Below are positions 1 to 5,232 of a stretch of 6,091 bases of DNA, one piece after another (the first letter of the stretch is position 1; each line of letters begins with the position of its first letter). Source of the stretch: Micrococcaceae bacterium UBA7136 (GTDB taxonomy: Bacteria; Actinomycetota; Actinomycetes; Actinomycetales; Micrococcaceae); assembly GCA_002492045.1 (NCBI GenBank), contig DKXC01000133.1, positions 1,947 to 8,037 on the forward strand. Reading direction: 5' to 3'. The notes below the pieces were generated by a model that was given only the letters and a program-made list of their open reading frames with translations, did not search any database and was not told the DNA's origin. Both the position numbers and the translations under genes were made by a program.

Positions 1-254
1 TCTCCCTGGCCCTCTTTTTGGGCATTATCCTGGGCACTTTGGGGACGCTCTGCGTGGCGGCCCCGGCCTATGCCTCCCTGCGTCTGGGAGAGAAAGAAGT
101 GCGGGCCCAGGCCCGGCTGGTCAAGCGTCAGCGGGCTGGAGTCAGCCAGCATTTCCAGCCTCAGGAGCAGGAGGCCCAGGCCCTACCCCTGGCTACCAGC
201 ATTGAGGTAGAAGAGGTTGATCTTTCCGTCCTGCGCACCCGGCAGGAGAGCTAG
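1..254 (+). CDS. secF: SecF, protein-export membrane protein, C-terminal fragment
   Basis: The reading frame is open from the left edge (first full codon at base 3) to a TAG at 252-254, giving the last 83 residues of a longer protein. It opens inside a hydrophobic helix (SLALFLGIILGTLGTLCVAA), followed by P-x-Y-x-S-L-R and then a charged, glutamine-rich cytoplasmic tail of about 55 residues. This is the usual end of SecF: the last transmembrane helix, a basic stretch and a poorly conserved tail. SecF works with SecD in the plasma membrane, using proton flow to help SecYEG/SecA complete protein translocation. Position directly upstream of relA fits the secD-secF-(apt)-relA order seen in many actinobacteria. 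A TTG at 18 is only an internal codon, not a start. Since only the tail is visible, the assignment rests on the helix pattern plus gene order. Other polytopic membrane proteins cannot be fully excluded. Confidence 0.8.
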   Translation, partial: SLALFLGIILGTLGTLCVAAPAYASLRLGEKEVRAQARLVKRQRAGVSQHFQPQEQEAQALPLATSIEVEEVDLSVLRTRQES

Positions 255-263
255 AGACTGATG

Positions 264-296
264 GGGAGGGGAAGTGAGCGCTTCCCCTCCCTTTTT
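264..296 (+). terminator. Intrinsic terminator after secF
   Basis: A perfect 11-bp GC-rich stem (GGGAGGGGAAG at 264-274 with CTTCCCCTCCC at 281-291) encloses a 6-nt loop and is followed immediately by TTTTT and then GCTTT. It begins 9 nt after the secF stop codon. This is a textbook Rho-independent terminator, so relA is probably transcribed from its own promoter rather than only by read-through from the sec genes. Confidence 0.93.
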
Positions 297-300
297 GCTT

Positions 301-306
301 TAGAAT
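301..306 (+). promoter_or_regulatory. Possible -10 element of a relA promoter
   Basis: TAGAAT at 301-306 matches the TATAAT -10 consensus at 5 of 6 positions and sits 43 nt before the relA start codon, just past the secF terminator. No convincing -35 hexamer is found 16-18 nt upstream; that stretch is the terminator stem itself. The call rests on the -10 match and on the need for transcription to restart after the terminator. The same hexamer occurs upstream of hisS. Confidence 0.3.
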
Positions 307-348
307 TAGGCCAAAGCAAGAATCCTGCAAGCTGAGGGAGAAGAAGCT

Positions 349-2697
349 ATGAGCCGAGCTGACCAGCCGCTAGAACGTCCGGTGCGGGGATCCCACCGGG
401 TCATGTCTGCTTCTGGGCGGGTTCCTGCCCGCCTGGTATTTGGTCAGGAGTCTGGTTCCTCGGGGCAGCGTCCGCGTTTTTCTCCGGTGCTGGCTCCGGT
501 GATTCGGACGGTTCTTAAGTACCATCCGCAGGAGGATTTGGCTGTTTTGCAGCGGGCCTTTGAGGTGGCTGACCACTACCATCGGGGGCAGAAGCGTAAG
601 AGCGGTGACCCCTATATCACTCACCCGGTGGCGGTGACCACCATTCTGGCTGAGATTGGTGCTTCGGGGCCGGTGCTGGTGGCTGGTTTGCTGCATGACA
701 CGGTGGAAGATACTGACTATACCCAGGAGCAGTTGCGGGCTGATTTTGGGGATGAGGTGGCCTACCTGGTGGATGGGGTCACCAAGCTGGATAAGGTCTC
801 CTATGGGGAGGATGCCCCGATTGAGACTATCCGTAAGCTGGTGCTGTCTATGAGTAAGGATTTGCGGGTTCTGCTCATTAAGCTGGCTGACCGGTTGCAT
901 AATGCCCGTACCTGGCGGTTTGTTTCTGCGGCGTCGGCGGCTAAGAAGGCTGAGGAGACGTTGAAGATTTATGCTCCGCTGGCCCACCGGCTGGGTTTGA
1001 GCACTATTAAGTGGGAGCTGGAGGATCTTTCTTTTGCAGCTATGAGTCCCGATATTTATCGGGAGATTGTGCGGATGGTGGGGGAGCGGACCCCTACCTT
1101 GGAGAAGTACCTGGATGAGGCTAAGGACGCTATTGTGGAGCGGCTGGGCCAGGTGGGCTTGCAGGTGACTGTTACTGGCCGTCCTAAGCATTACTACTCT
1201 ATTCATCAGAAGATGAAGACCAAGGGCCGTAGTTTCGATGAGATTAACGATATCTTGGCTGTTCGTCTGCTGGTTGAGAGCCTTGATGACTGTTATACGG
1301 CTCTGGGGCATGTGCTGTCCCTGTGGACCAGTCAGCCGGGGCGGTTTAAGGACTATATTCGGTCGCCCAAGAATAATCATTATCAGTCTTTGCACGTGAC
1401 GGTGAACGGTCCTGGTGGTTTCCCGCTGGAGATCCAGATTCGGACCTATGCCATGCATGAGGAAGCTGAGTACGGGGTGGCGGCCCACTGGCGTTATAAG
1501 GCGGCTTCTCGGGGTGAGAAGCTGGAGGATAGGCGGGCTGCTAGTAGCCAGACTTCTTCCTTCAATGTTGAGATTCTGAAGAGCATTTCGGAGATTTCGA
1601 GTTCTAACCCGGAGCCGCAGCAGTTTTATACTCAGCTGGCTGAGACCCTGGAAACCGATGAGATTGTGGTAGTGACTCCCCAGGGTAAGCCCCTTAGCCT
1701 GCCGGTGGGGTCTACCCCGGTTGATTTTGCCTACGCTATTCACACTGAGGTGGGCGACCGGACGGTGGGGGCTAAGGTGGACGGCCGTCTGGTGCCCCTG
1801 CATACTGAGCTTGAGACTGCCTCAACCGTTGAGATTCTGACGACCAAGGACGAGAATCATCAGCCTAGTGAGGATTGGCTGAAGTTTGTTCGTACCAGTA
1901 AGGCCCGCACGAAGATTCGGCAGCACTATGCCAAGGGACGACGCCTGGAGGCCTTGAACCGGGGCAAGGAGCGGCTGGTGAAGGCCATGCGTCAGCATGA
2001 GCTGCCTTTGACCAAGATGCTGACCACGGAACTCATGTTGCAGGTGGCCCAGCAGCTGGGTAAGAACGATGTGGCTTCGCTCTACCATGCCCTGGGCGAG
2101 GGTGAGGTAGAGACCTCCCTAGTGATTTCTACCCTGGTAGACCTCTACTATGGGGAGGATGAGGCTGACCAGCAGGAGCCGGATGCATTTGACACTTCAC
2201 TGGTGCAGAATCGTCCCTTCGCTGGGGACGATAATGGCGTCTTGGTGCCGGGGGCTGAGGGTGTTTTGACCCGCATTGCCCGTTGCTGCACGCCGGTTCC
2301 GCCGGATGAGATTGTGGGTATTGTGACCCGTTTGCAGGGTATTTCGGTACACCGCAGCGACTGCCCTAATGTTCTGAGCCAGCAGGACGACCCACGGCAG
2401 ACGGCGGTGGAGTGGGCTCCTAGCTCTTCGACTGTCTTTAGGGTGGTCATCCAGGTTGAGGGTATCGACCGGAAGTCTCTGCTGGTGGATACTCTGAGGG
2501 TTATTTCTGAGGCGGGCTGCAATATTGTGGACGCTAAGGTGCATACCAGTGATGACCGGTTTGCGGTTAACCGTTACACGGTGGAGCTGTCTGACCGTTT
2601 TATGCTGGATCATTTGCTCAACCAGATTCAGAATGTTCCGGGGATTTATAAGGCCTACCGTCTGACGGGGTCTCGCCCTCTTCCGGCCCAAAGCTAG
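349..2697 (+). CDS. relA: Bifunctional (p)ppGpp synthetase/hydrolase (Rel)
   Basis: A complete 782-residue long RSH protein, close to the roughly 790 residues usual for actinobacterial Rel. It makes (p)ppGpp from ATP and GTP/GDP on ribosomes with uncharged tRNA, and degrades it when starvation ends. Domains in order: HD hydrolase (about 65-205) with THP (H92), HDTVED (116-121) and DRLHN (D181, N185); synthetase (about 275-385) with D301 in FDEINDILAVR and E361 in LEIQIRT; TGS (about 437-500) with FAYAIHTEVG (H465); a helical region; the conserved-cysteine segment with RCC (645-647) and HRSDC (668-672); and a C-terminal ACT/RRM domain (about 695-775). RFKD at 332-335 is the RXKD form typical of bifunctional enzymes, not the EXDD of synthetase-only RelA. 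All catalytic residues I can place are present. The ATG at 349 is preceded by GAGGGAG (334-340) at good spacing, and the N-terminus aligns with other actinobacterial Rel proteins. The linker between synthetase and TGS is unusual (see findings). The symbol rel is equally used. Confidence 0.97.
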   Translation: MSRADQPLERPVRGSHRVMSASGRVPARLVFGQESGSSGQRPRFSPVLAPVIRTVLKYHPQEDLAVLQRAFEVADHYHRGQKRKSGDPYITHPVAVTTILAEIGASGPVLVAGLLHDTVEDTDYTQEQLRADFGDEVAYLVDGVTKLDKVSYGEDAPIETIRKLVLSMSKDLRVLLIKLADRLHNARTWRFVSAASAAKKAEETLKIYAPLAHRLGLSTIKWELEDLSFAAMSPDIYREIVRMVGERTPTLEKYLDEAKDAIVERLGQVGLQVTVTGRPKHYYSIHQKMKTKGRSFDEINDILAVRLLVESLDDCYTALGHVLSLWTSQPGRFKDYIRSPKNNHYQSLHVTVNGPGGFPLEIQIRTYAMHEEAEYGVAAHWRYKAASRGEKLEDRRAASSQTSSFNVEILKSISEISSSNPEPQQFYTQLAETLETDEIVVVTPQGKPLSLPVGSTPVDFAYAIHTEVGDRTVGAKVDGRLVPLHTELETASTVEILTTKDENHQPSEDWLKFVRTSKARTKIRQHYAKGRRLEALNRGKERLVKAMRQHELPLTKMLTTELMLQVAQQLGKNDVASLYHALGEGEVETSLVISTLVDLYYGEDEADQQEPDAFDTSLVQNRPFAGDDNGVLVPGAEGVLTRIARCCTPVPPDEIVGIVTRLQGISVHRSDCPNVLSQQDDPRQTAVEWAPSSSTVFRVVIQVEGIDRKSLLVDTLRVISEAGCNIVDAKVHTSDDRFAVNRYTVELSDRFMLDHLLNQIQNVPGIYKAYRLTGSRPLPAQS

Positions 2698-3478
2698 GTT
2701 GGTTTTTTGCCCTGGGCTCGGGTGCCTGATTCTCCTGGTGGTAGTTGTCTGCTAGGAGGGTCAGGATTTTGAGCTGTTCCCAGTGGATCTGGCCGGTTCC
2801 CTTGAGCTGGGCAAAGAGGCCCTGGAAGGTTTGAGGCTGGTAGCCGCTGGCCGGGTCGCTCATAATTTTGAGGGCGGTAGAGATGGCCTGGCCCTCTCGG
2901 GGCTGGGTCAGGATAAGTTCCAGGGCAGTGGCTAGGGGACTGGTGAGCAGGCTGTACCCTAGCTGCTGGGTCTGGCCACTGGGTAGGGGGTCAGCATGCA
3001 GGCAGTAGAGTTCTCGGATGCTTTTAGGCAGGTGCACCCGGTCACCGGGGGCGAAGTTGACGTCTAGTTTCTGGGGCAGGGGACCGCTATGATAGCCGTG
3101 AATCCAGGCCGCGGTTAGCCTACTGTAGTGGAGGCGCTGCCGGTAGCCCGGCGGCAGGAGCTGGGCCAGGGCTAGGGCCCTGACCAGGGGCGTGACTGCT
3201 AACTGGCTGGGGTAGTAGACACCGGGACAGATTCTTTGCAGTTTTTTACCCCGGGTCAGCTTTTGACTGTCAGGTAGGAGCAGGAGCTCTTTTTCAATCT
3301 GGGCGGCTGGTGGCGAGAGGGCCGGGTTGCGGCTGGGCCAGGCATGGGGGCCGGCAGCTAGGTTAAGTTGGGCCTGGCTGTAGGTGAGGTGCCAGTGGCG
3401 GTGGTCTTCAAAGGTTTTGGGGGCCAGCAGGGGTAGGGGTAGTTCGCTGAGGCCGGCTTGGGTCGTGAGTATGGGCAT
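2618..3478 (-). CDS. Hypothetical protein, AbiEi-like (winged-helix antitoxin fold)
   Basis: A 286-residue protein of unproven function. The central part resembles the actinobacterial AbiEi-type proteins (type IV toxin-antitoxin regulator fold). A basic helix followed by a wing-like RICPGVYYP (about 82-90) is followed by a helix with YSRLTAAWIHGY (118-129, where relatives have S-x-x-T/S-A-A-x-x-x-G), a strand pair LDVNFAPGDRVH (138-149) and SLLTSPLATALELIL (176-190). This comparison is from memory of the family pattern and is moderate at best. No AbiEii-type nucleotidyltransferase toxin lies beside it, so a full AbiE pair is not present here. The last 35-40 residues are polar and probably disordered, and the final 26 are encoded opposite the end of relA. 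I chose the ATG at 3478; a TTG at 3508 would add ten residues and has AGAAGAG upstream, while the ATG has no clear Shine-Dalgarno, so the start is uncertain. The gene lies downstream of DUF349 on the same strand, separated by a hairpin. Confidence 0.82.
   Translation of the reverse strand: MPILTTQAGLSELPLPLLAPKTFEDHRHWHLTYSQAQLNLAAGPHAWPSRNPALSPPAAQIEKELLLLPDSQKLTRGKKLQRICPGVYYPSQLAVTPLVRALALAQLLPPGYRQRLHYSRLTAAWIHGYHSGPLPQKLDVNFAPGDRVHLPKSIRELYCLHADPLPSGQTQQLGYSLLTSPLATALELILTQPREGQAISTALKIMSDPASGYQPQTFQGLFAQLKGTGQIHWEQLKILTLLADNYHQENQAPEPRAKNQPSFGPEEGETPSDGRPYKSPEHSESG
2688..2708 (+). terminator. Weak terminator-like site at the relA stop
   Basis: CCAA (2688-2691) can pair with TTGG (2699-2702) across the relA stop codon, and six T residues follow at 2703-2708. 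The stem is only 4 bp, far weaker than the terminator after secF, so the call rests mainly on the T tract. The site lies inside the convergent hypothetical gene. No better terminator for relA is visible downstream, so relA transcripts may run on antisense to that gene. Confidence 0.27.
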
Positions 3479-3550
3479 AGTTTTATTTCTAGCAGTTGCC
3501 CGGTGCAAAACCAGCGCTCTTCTGCCACTGATCTTTGGGGGGAAGAGGGC

Positions 3551-3585
3551 AAAACCCCCGCTTTCTAGGCAGAAGGCGGGGGTTT
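3551..3585 (-). terminator. Hairpin terminator downstream of the DUF349 gene
   Basis: AAACCCCCGC (3552-3561) and GCGGGGGTTT (3576-3585) form a perfect 10-bp stem with a 14-nt loop. Read on the minus strand, the stem ends in TTTT followed by GCC, a short T tract. It lies about 75 nt beyond the DUF349 stop and before the next minus-strand gene, so it most likely ends DUF349 transcription. The T tract is short, so termination may be partial. On the plus strand the stem is followed by ATTACC, which makes a plus-strand role less likely. Confidence 0.65.
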
Positions 3586-3590
3586 ATTAC

Positions 3591-3619
3591 CTTATATGAC
3601 GCGCATATGGCGGTTTCAG
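3591..3619 (-). promoter_or_regulatory. Possible promoter for the AbiEi-like gene
   Basis: On the minus strand CTGAAA (3619-3614, 4 of 6 to TTGACA) is followed after exactly 17 nt by TATAAG (3596-3591, 5 of 6 to TATAAT). Transcription would start near 3584, almost exactly where the hairpin at 3585-3552 begins, giving a leader of about 105 nt to the ATG at 3478 that starts with this hairpin. The hexamers and spacing are plausible for a housekeeping sigma factor. There is no independent support. Confidence 0.38.
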
Positions 3620-3620
3620 T

Positions 3621-3649
3621 AGGGGCTGTGGATAAGTTCTCTAGCCCCT
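3621..3649. repeat. Inverted repeat enclosing a perfect DnaA box
   Basis: AGGGGCT (3621-3627) and AGCCCCT (3643-3649) form a 7-bp inverted repeat with a 15-nt spacer. The spacer side contains TGTGGATAA (3627-3635), which is the exact consensus DnaA box TTATCCACA on the minus strand. The element lies 12 nt past the DUF349 stop. The stem is not followed by a T tract on either strand, so it is not an obvious terminator. Only one box is present, so this is not a replication origin by itself. Confidence 0.5.
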
Positions 3650-3661
3650 GTTAGAAGAGTT

Positions 3662-4948
3662 TTAGGCACCAAACTCAGCTGAGGAAGCCTGGAGGGTAGT
3701 CAACCACTGCTTGCGGGCGTCCAGGGCCTGCTGGGCCTTCTTAATCTTCTGGGCGTTACCGCTAGCCTCAGCCGCAGCCAAATCTGCTTCCAGCCCGGCA
3801 ATAGCCTCTTCTAGCTGGGTCAGCATAGAGTTAGCCCGAGCCTGCTTTTCAGGGTCAGTCTTGACCCACTTGGCGTTTTCGGCCCGGTGGATTTCGTCCT
3901 GGACCTTACGCAGCTCCTGCTCTACCCGGCGGACGGAGGTGCGGGGAACCCGACCAATCTCCTCCCAGCGGTCCAGAATGCCGTCCAGGGCCTTCTTAGC
4001 AGCGGCCAGGTCGGTCACCGGCAGGATGGCCCGGGCCTCTTCCAGCAGGGCTTCCTTGGCCACCAGATTAGCCTCGAACTCCTTGTCCAACTCGGCGTTG
4101 ATGGCGGTGCGGGCGTCAAAGAAGACGTCCTGGGCAGCCCGGAAACGGGCCCAGAGGGCGTCGTCCTCCCGGCGGCCACCGCGGGGAGCGGCCTTCCACT
4201 GGTCCATGAGGTCCCGATACTTGGCCGCAGTTGCAGCCCAGTCGGTGGAGTGGGAGAGGGCCTCAGCCTCAGCAATCAGGGCCTCCTTAACCCGCTTAGC
4301 CTTAGCATTAGCCTCATCCAGCTGGGAGAAGTGGGCCCGGCGACGGCGGTCAAAGCTGGTGCGGGCAGCCCTAAAACGCTTCCAGAGCTCGTCCTCAATG
4401 CTCTTAGGCAGGTGGTGGTCCCGCTGGGTCTGCTTCCAGTCCTCAAAGAGCTGGTTCATGCGGGCGTGAGAGTTCTTCCAATGAATCTGGGCGTCGCCCT
4501 GGGCAGAGATAGTCTCAGCCTCAGAGACGATAGCCTCCCGGGCTTCCAGGGCAGCCTGGCGGGCCTCAGCAGACTCAGTCTTTTCAGCCTCTTCACGCTC
4601 ATTAATCTTGCCCACCAGGGCAACCAGTCGCTCCTGTAGGGCAGCGTAGTCGCCCACCATGTTACGGGCAGCAACCTGCTGGCCCAGGTGGGCGGCAGCC
4701 TTCTGCAGGTCAGCGGCCTTGGCCTTGCGGGCTACCCGCTCTTCGAGCAGGGCAACCTGGGCCTCAAAGTTCTCAAACTTACGGGCAAAGTAGGTCAGGG
4801 CCTCGTCCTCAGAAACACCGGGAACCTGGCCGACCGCAAATTCTTGGCCGTCAACAATAACAAATACGTGGCCTTCGGCATCAACCCGGCCAAACTGGCG
4901 GGCCTTCTCGAGGTTGACGGGCAGGGTGTCGTCGGATTGTGTAGTCAC
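3662..4948 (-). CDS. DUF349 domain-containing coiled-coil protein
   Basis: A 428-residue, highly charged, almost wholly helical protein with no signal peptide or membrane segment, so probably cytoplasmic. An N-terminal module (FGRVDAEGHVFVIVDG…VGQVPGVSEDEALTYFARKF, about 19-58) is typical of actinobacterial DUF349 proteins. Three DUF349-type repeats follow, each with W(K/E) then LW-x-RF-x-A or its equivalent: about 157-207 (DELWKRFRAARTSFDRR), 236-287 (DALWARFRAAQDVFFDAR) and 313-361 (more diverged, no LW). A coiled coil follows (about 373-415, LTQLEEAIAGLEADLAAAEA). The biochemical function of DUF349 is not established, so none is assigned. I prefer GTG 4948. The 15 codons between an upstream ATG (4993) and this GTG include GTA, AGA and ATA, which the rest of the gene avoids. 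That stretch also holds a perfect palindrome, and AAAAGAG lies 8 nt before the GTG. If the ATG is used, the protein is 443 residues. Codon use is strongly GCC/GAG/CTG-biased, suggesting good expression. Confidence 0.93.
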   Translation of the reverse strand: MTTQSDDTLPVNLEKARQFGRVDAEGHVFVIVDGQEFAVGQVPGVSEDEALTYFARKFENFEAQVALLEERVARKAKAADLQKAAAHLGQQVAARNMVGDYAALQERLVALVGKINEREEAEKTESAEARQAALEAREAIVSEAETISAQGDAQIHWKNSHARMNQLFEDWKQTQRDHHLPKSIEDELWKRFRAARTSFDRRRRAHFSQLDEANAKAKRVKEALIAEAEALSHSTDWAATAAKYRDLMDQWKAAPRGGRREDDALWARFRAAQDVFFDARTAINAELDKEFEANLVAKEALLEEARAILPVTDLAAAKKALDGILDRWEEIGRVPRTSVRRVEQELRKVQDEIHRAENAKWVKTDPEKQARANSMLTQLEEAIAGLEADLAAAEASGNAQKIKKAQQALDARKQWLTTLQASSAEFGA

Positions 4949-4974
4949 CGCTATAACTCTTTTCGCTACTGGTG

Positions 4975-4991
4975 GCGTCCGGTCCGGACGC
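4975..4991. promoter_or_regulatory. Perfect 17-nt palindrome, candidate operator
   Basis: GCGTCCGG (4975-4982), a central T (4983) and CCGGACGC (4984-4991) form a perfect inverted repeat with 8-nt half-sites. Inside it TCCGG occurs twice in tandem. It lies 26 nt upstream of the preferred GTG start of the DUF349 gene, the usual place for a repressor operator. No T tract follows on either strand. I do not recognise the motif as the site of a known regulator. Confidence 0.55.
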
Positions 4992-5042
4992 ATGGGTCAT
5001 GAAAAGCGCACCAGCTCACTGCGTGGGTAAAGCCCGGAGTAG

Positions 5043-5068
5043 TTACCTCTTGCCCAAGCAAGAAGTAA
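5043..5068. repeat. 26-nt inverted repeat in the divergent promoter region
   Basis: TTACCTCTTGC (5043-5053) and GCAAGAAGTAA (5058-5068) pair at 10 of 11 positions around the loop CCAA; the only mismatch is C5047 opposite A5064. No T tract follows on either strand, so it is not a terminator. It could be a regulator-binding palindrome, or a stable hairpin in the leader of the minus-strand DUF349 transcript if that transcript starts further upstream. Confidence 0.55.
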
Positions 5069-5076
5069 GGTCCAGG

Positions 5077-5110
5077 GCCAGCAGGCTGGCGCTTCCTCTA
5101 GCATAGCGCC
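5077..5110. repeat. Two overlapping short inverted repeats
   Basis: GCCAGC (5077-5082) and GCTGGC (5085-5090) flank AG, forming a 14-nt near-continuous palindrome. GGCGCT (5088-5093) and AGCGCC (5105-5110) form a second repeat with an 11-nt spacer and share bases 5088-5090 with the first. Each alone could be chance in GC-rich DNA; together with the two stronger palindromes nearby they suggest a regulatory segment. A minus-strand TATGCT (5105-5100) in the spacer could be a -10 element for DUF349, but I see no -35 partner. Confidence 0.35.
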
Positions 5111-5162
5111 TTTAGGGGGCAAAGGGTAGGAGCTTCAATTACCGGCTAGGCAGGGCAGGGGA

Positions 5163-5168
5163 TAGAAT
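5163..5168 (+). promoter_or_regulatory. Possible -10 element of a hisS promoter
   Basis: TAGAAT at 5163-5168 matches the TATAAT consensus at 5 of 6 positions, 64 nt before the hisS start codon. The best -35 candidate at an acceptable distance is TTACCG (5139-5144, 18-nt spacer), which is weak. The hexamer is identical to the candidate upstream of relA. A 5' leader of about 55-60 nt would result. It contains no recognisable T-box or other riboswitch. Confidence 0.35.
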
Positions 5169-5222
5169 GGGAAAGATTGCGCCTGAGAAAAGCGCCCAAC
5201 CAGCTGAGAAATTGATGACCCT

Positions 5223-5229
5223 AGGGGAG
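5223..5229 (+). promoter_or_regulatory. Ribosome binding site deciding the hisS start
   Basis: AGGGGAG ends only 3 nt before the ATG at 5233, which is close but usable. A second in-frame ATG at 5215 (and a TTG at 5212) lies upstream of this site with only a weak GAG before it, and would add six residues (MTLGEI) not seen at the start of related proteins. The purine-rich site and family N-terminus together favour 5233. Confidence 0.6.
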
Positions 5230-5232
5230 ATA

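Larger units (their letters stand above)
4949..5232. other. Divergent intergenic region between DUF349 and hisS
   Basis: These 284 nt hold no credible coding sequence on either strand. They contain the palindrome at 4975-4991, the hairpin at 5043-5068, the small inverted repeats at 5077-5110 and a candidate hisS -10 at 5163-5168. A 9-nt direct repeat GAAAAGCGC occurs at 5001-5009 and 5187-5195, near the two ends. The region presumably carries both divergent promoters, but the DUF349 promoter could not be placed with confidence. Confidence 0.7.

Noticed and set aside
787..797. A second DnaA-box-like sequence, GCTGGATAA, in relA
   Set aside because: Two mismatches from the consensus and inside well-conserved coding sequence.
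370..1803. A 477-codon open frame antisense to relA
   Set aside because: It lies wholly opposite clearly coding relA, has no recognisable domains and a composition (many H, Q, L, R, N) expected from reverse reading of relA codons.
3590..3612. Possible dif/XerCD site around the imperfect palindrome ATATG-ACGCG-CATAT
   Set aside because: Neither arm matches the bacterial or actinobacterial dif arms convincingly and the spacer is 5 nt, not 6.
3711..4639. Two open frames of about 250 codons on the plus strand opposite DUF349
   Set aside because: They are Ser/Arg- or Gly/Leu-rich shadows of a strongly biased gene, with no domain, no ribosome site and no conservation signal visible.
2618..4948. 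A toxin-antitoxin or defence island formed by the two minus-strand genes
   Set aside because: DUF349 is not a known toxin, no AbiEii nucleotidyltransferase is present, and a terminator-like hairpin separates the genes.
5001..5195. Direct repeat GAAAAGCGC (5001-5009 and 5187-5195) as mobile-element ends
   Set aside because: Only 9 nt, with no transposase or matching terminal inverted repeats; most likely chance or part of the local regulatory sequence.
5110..5232. T-box riboswitch in the hisS leader
   Set aside because: No T-box consensus, no specifier-loop architecture and no terminator/antiterminator pair before hisS.
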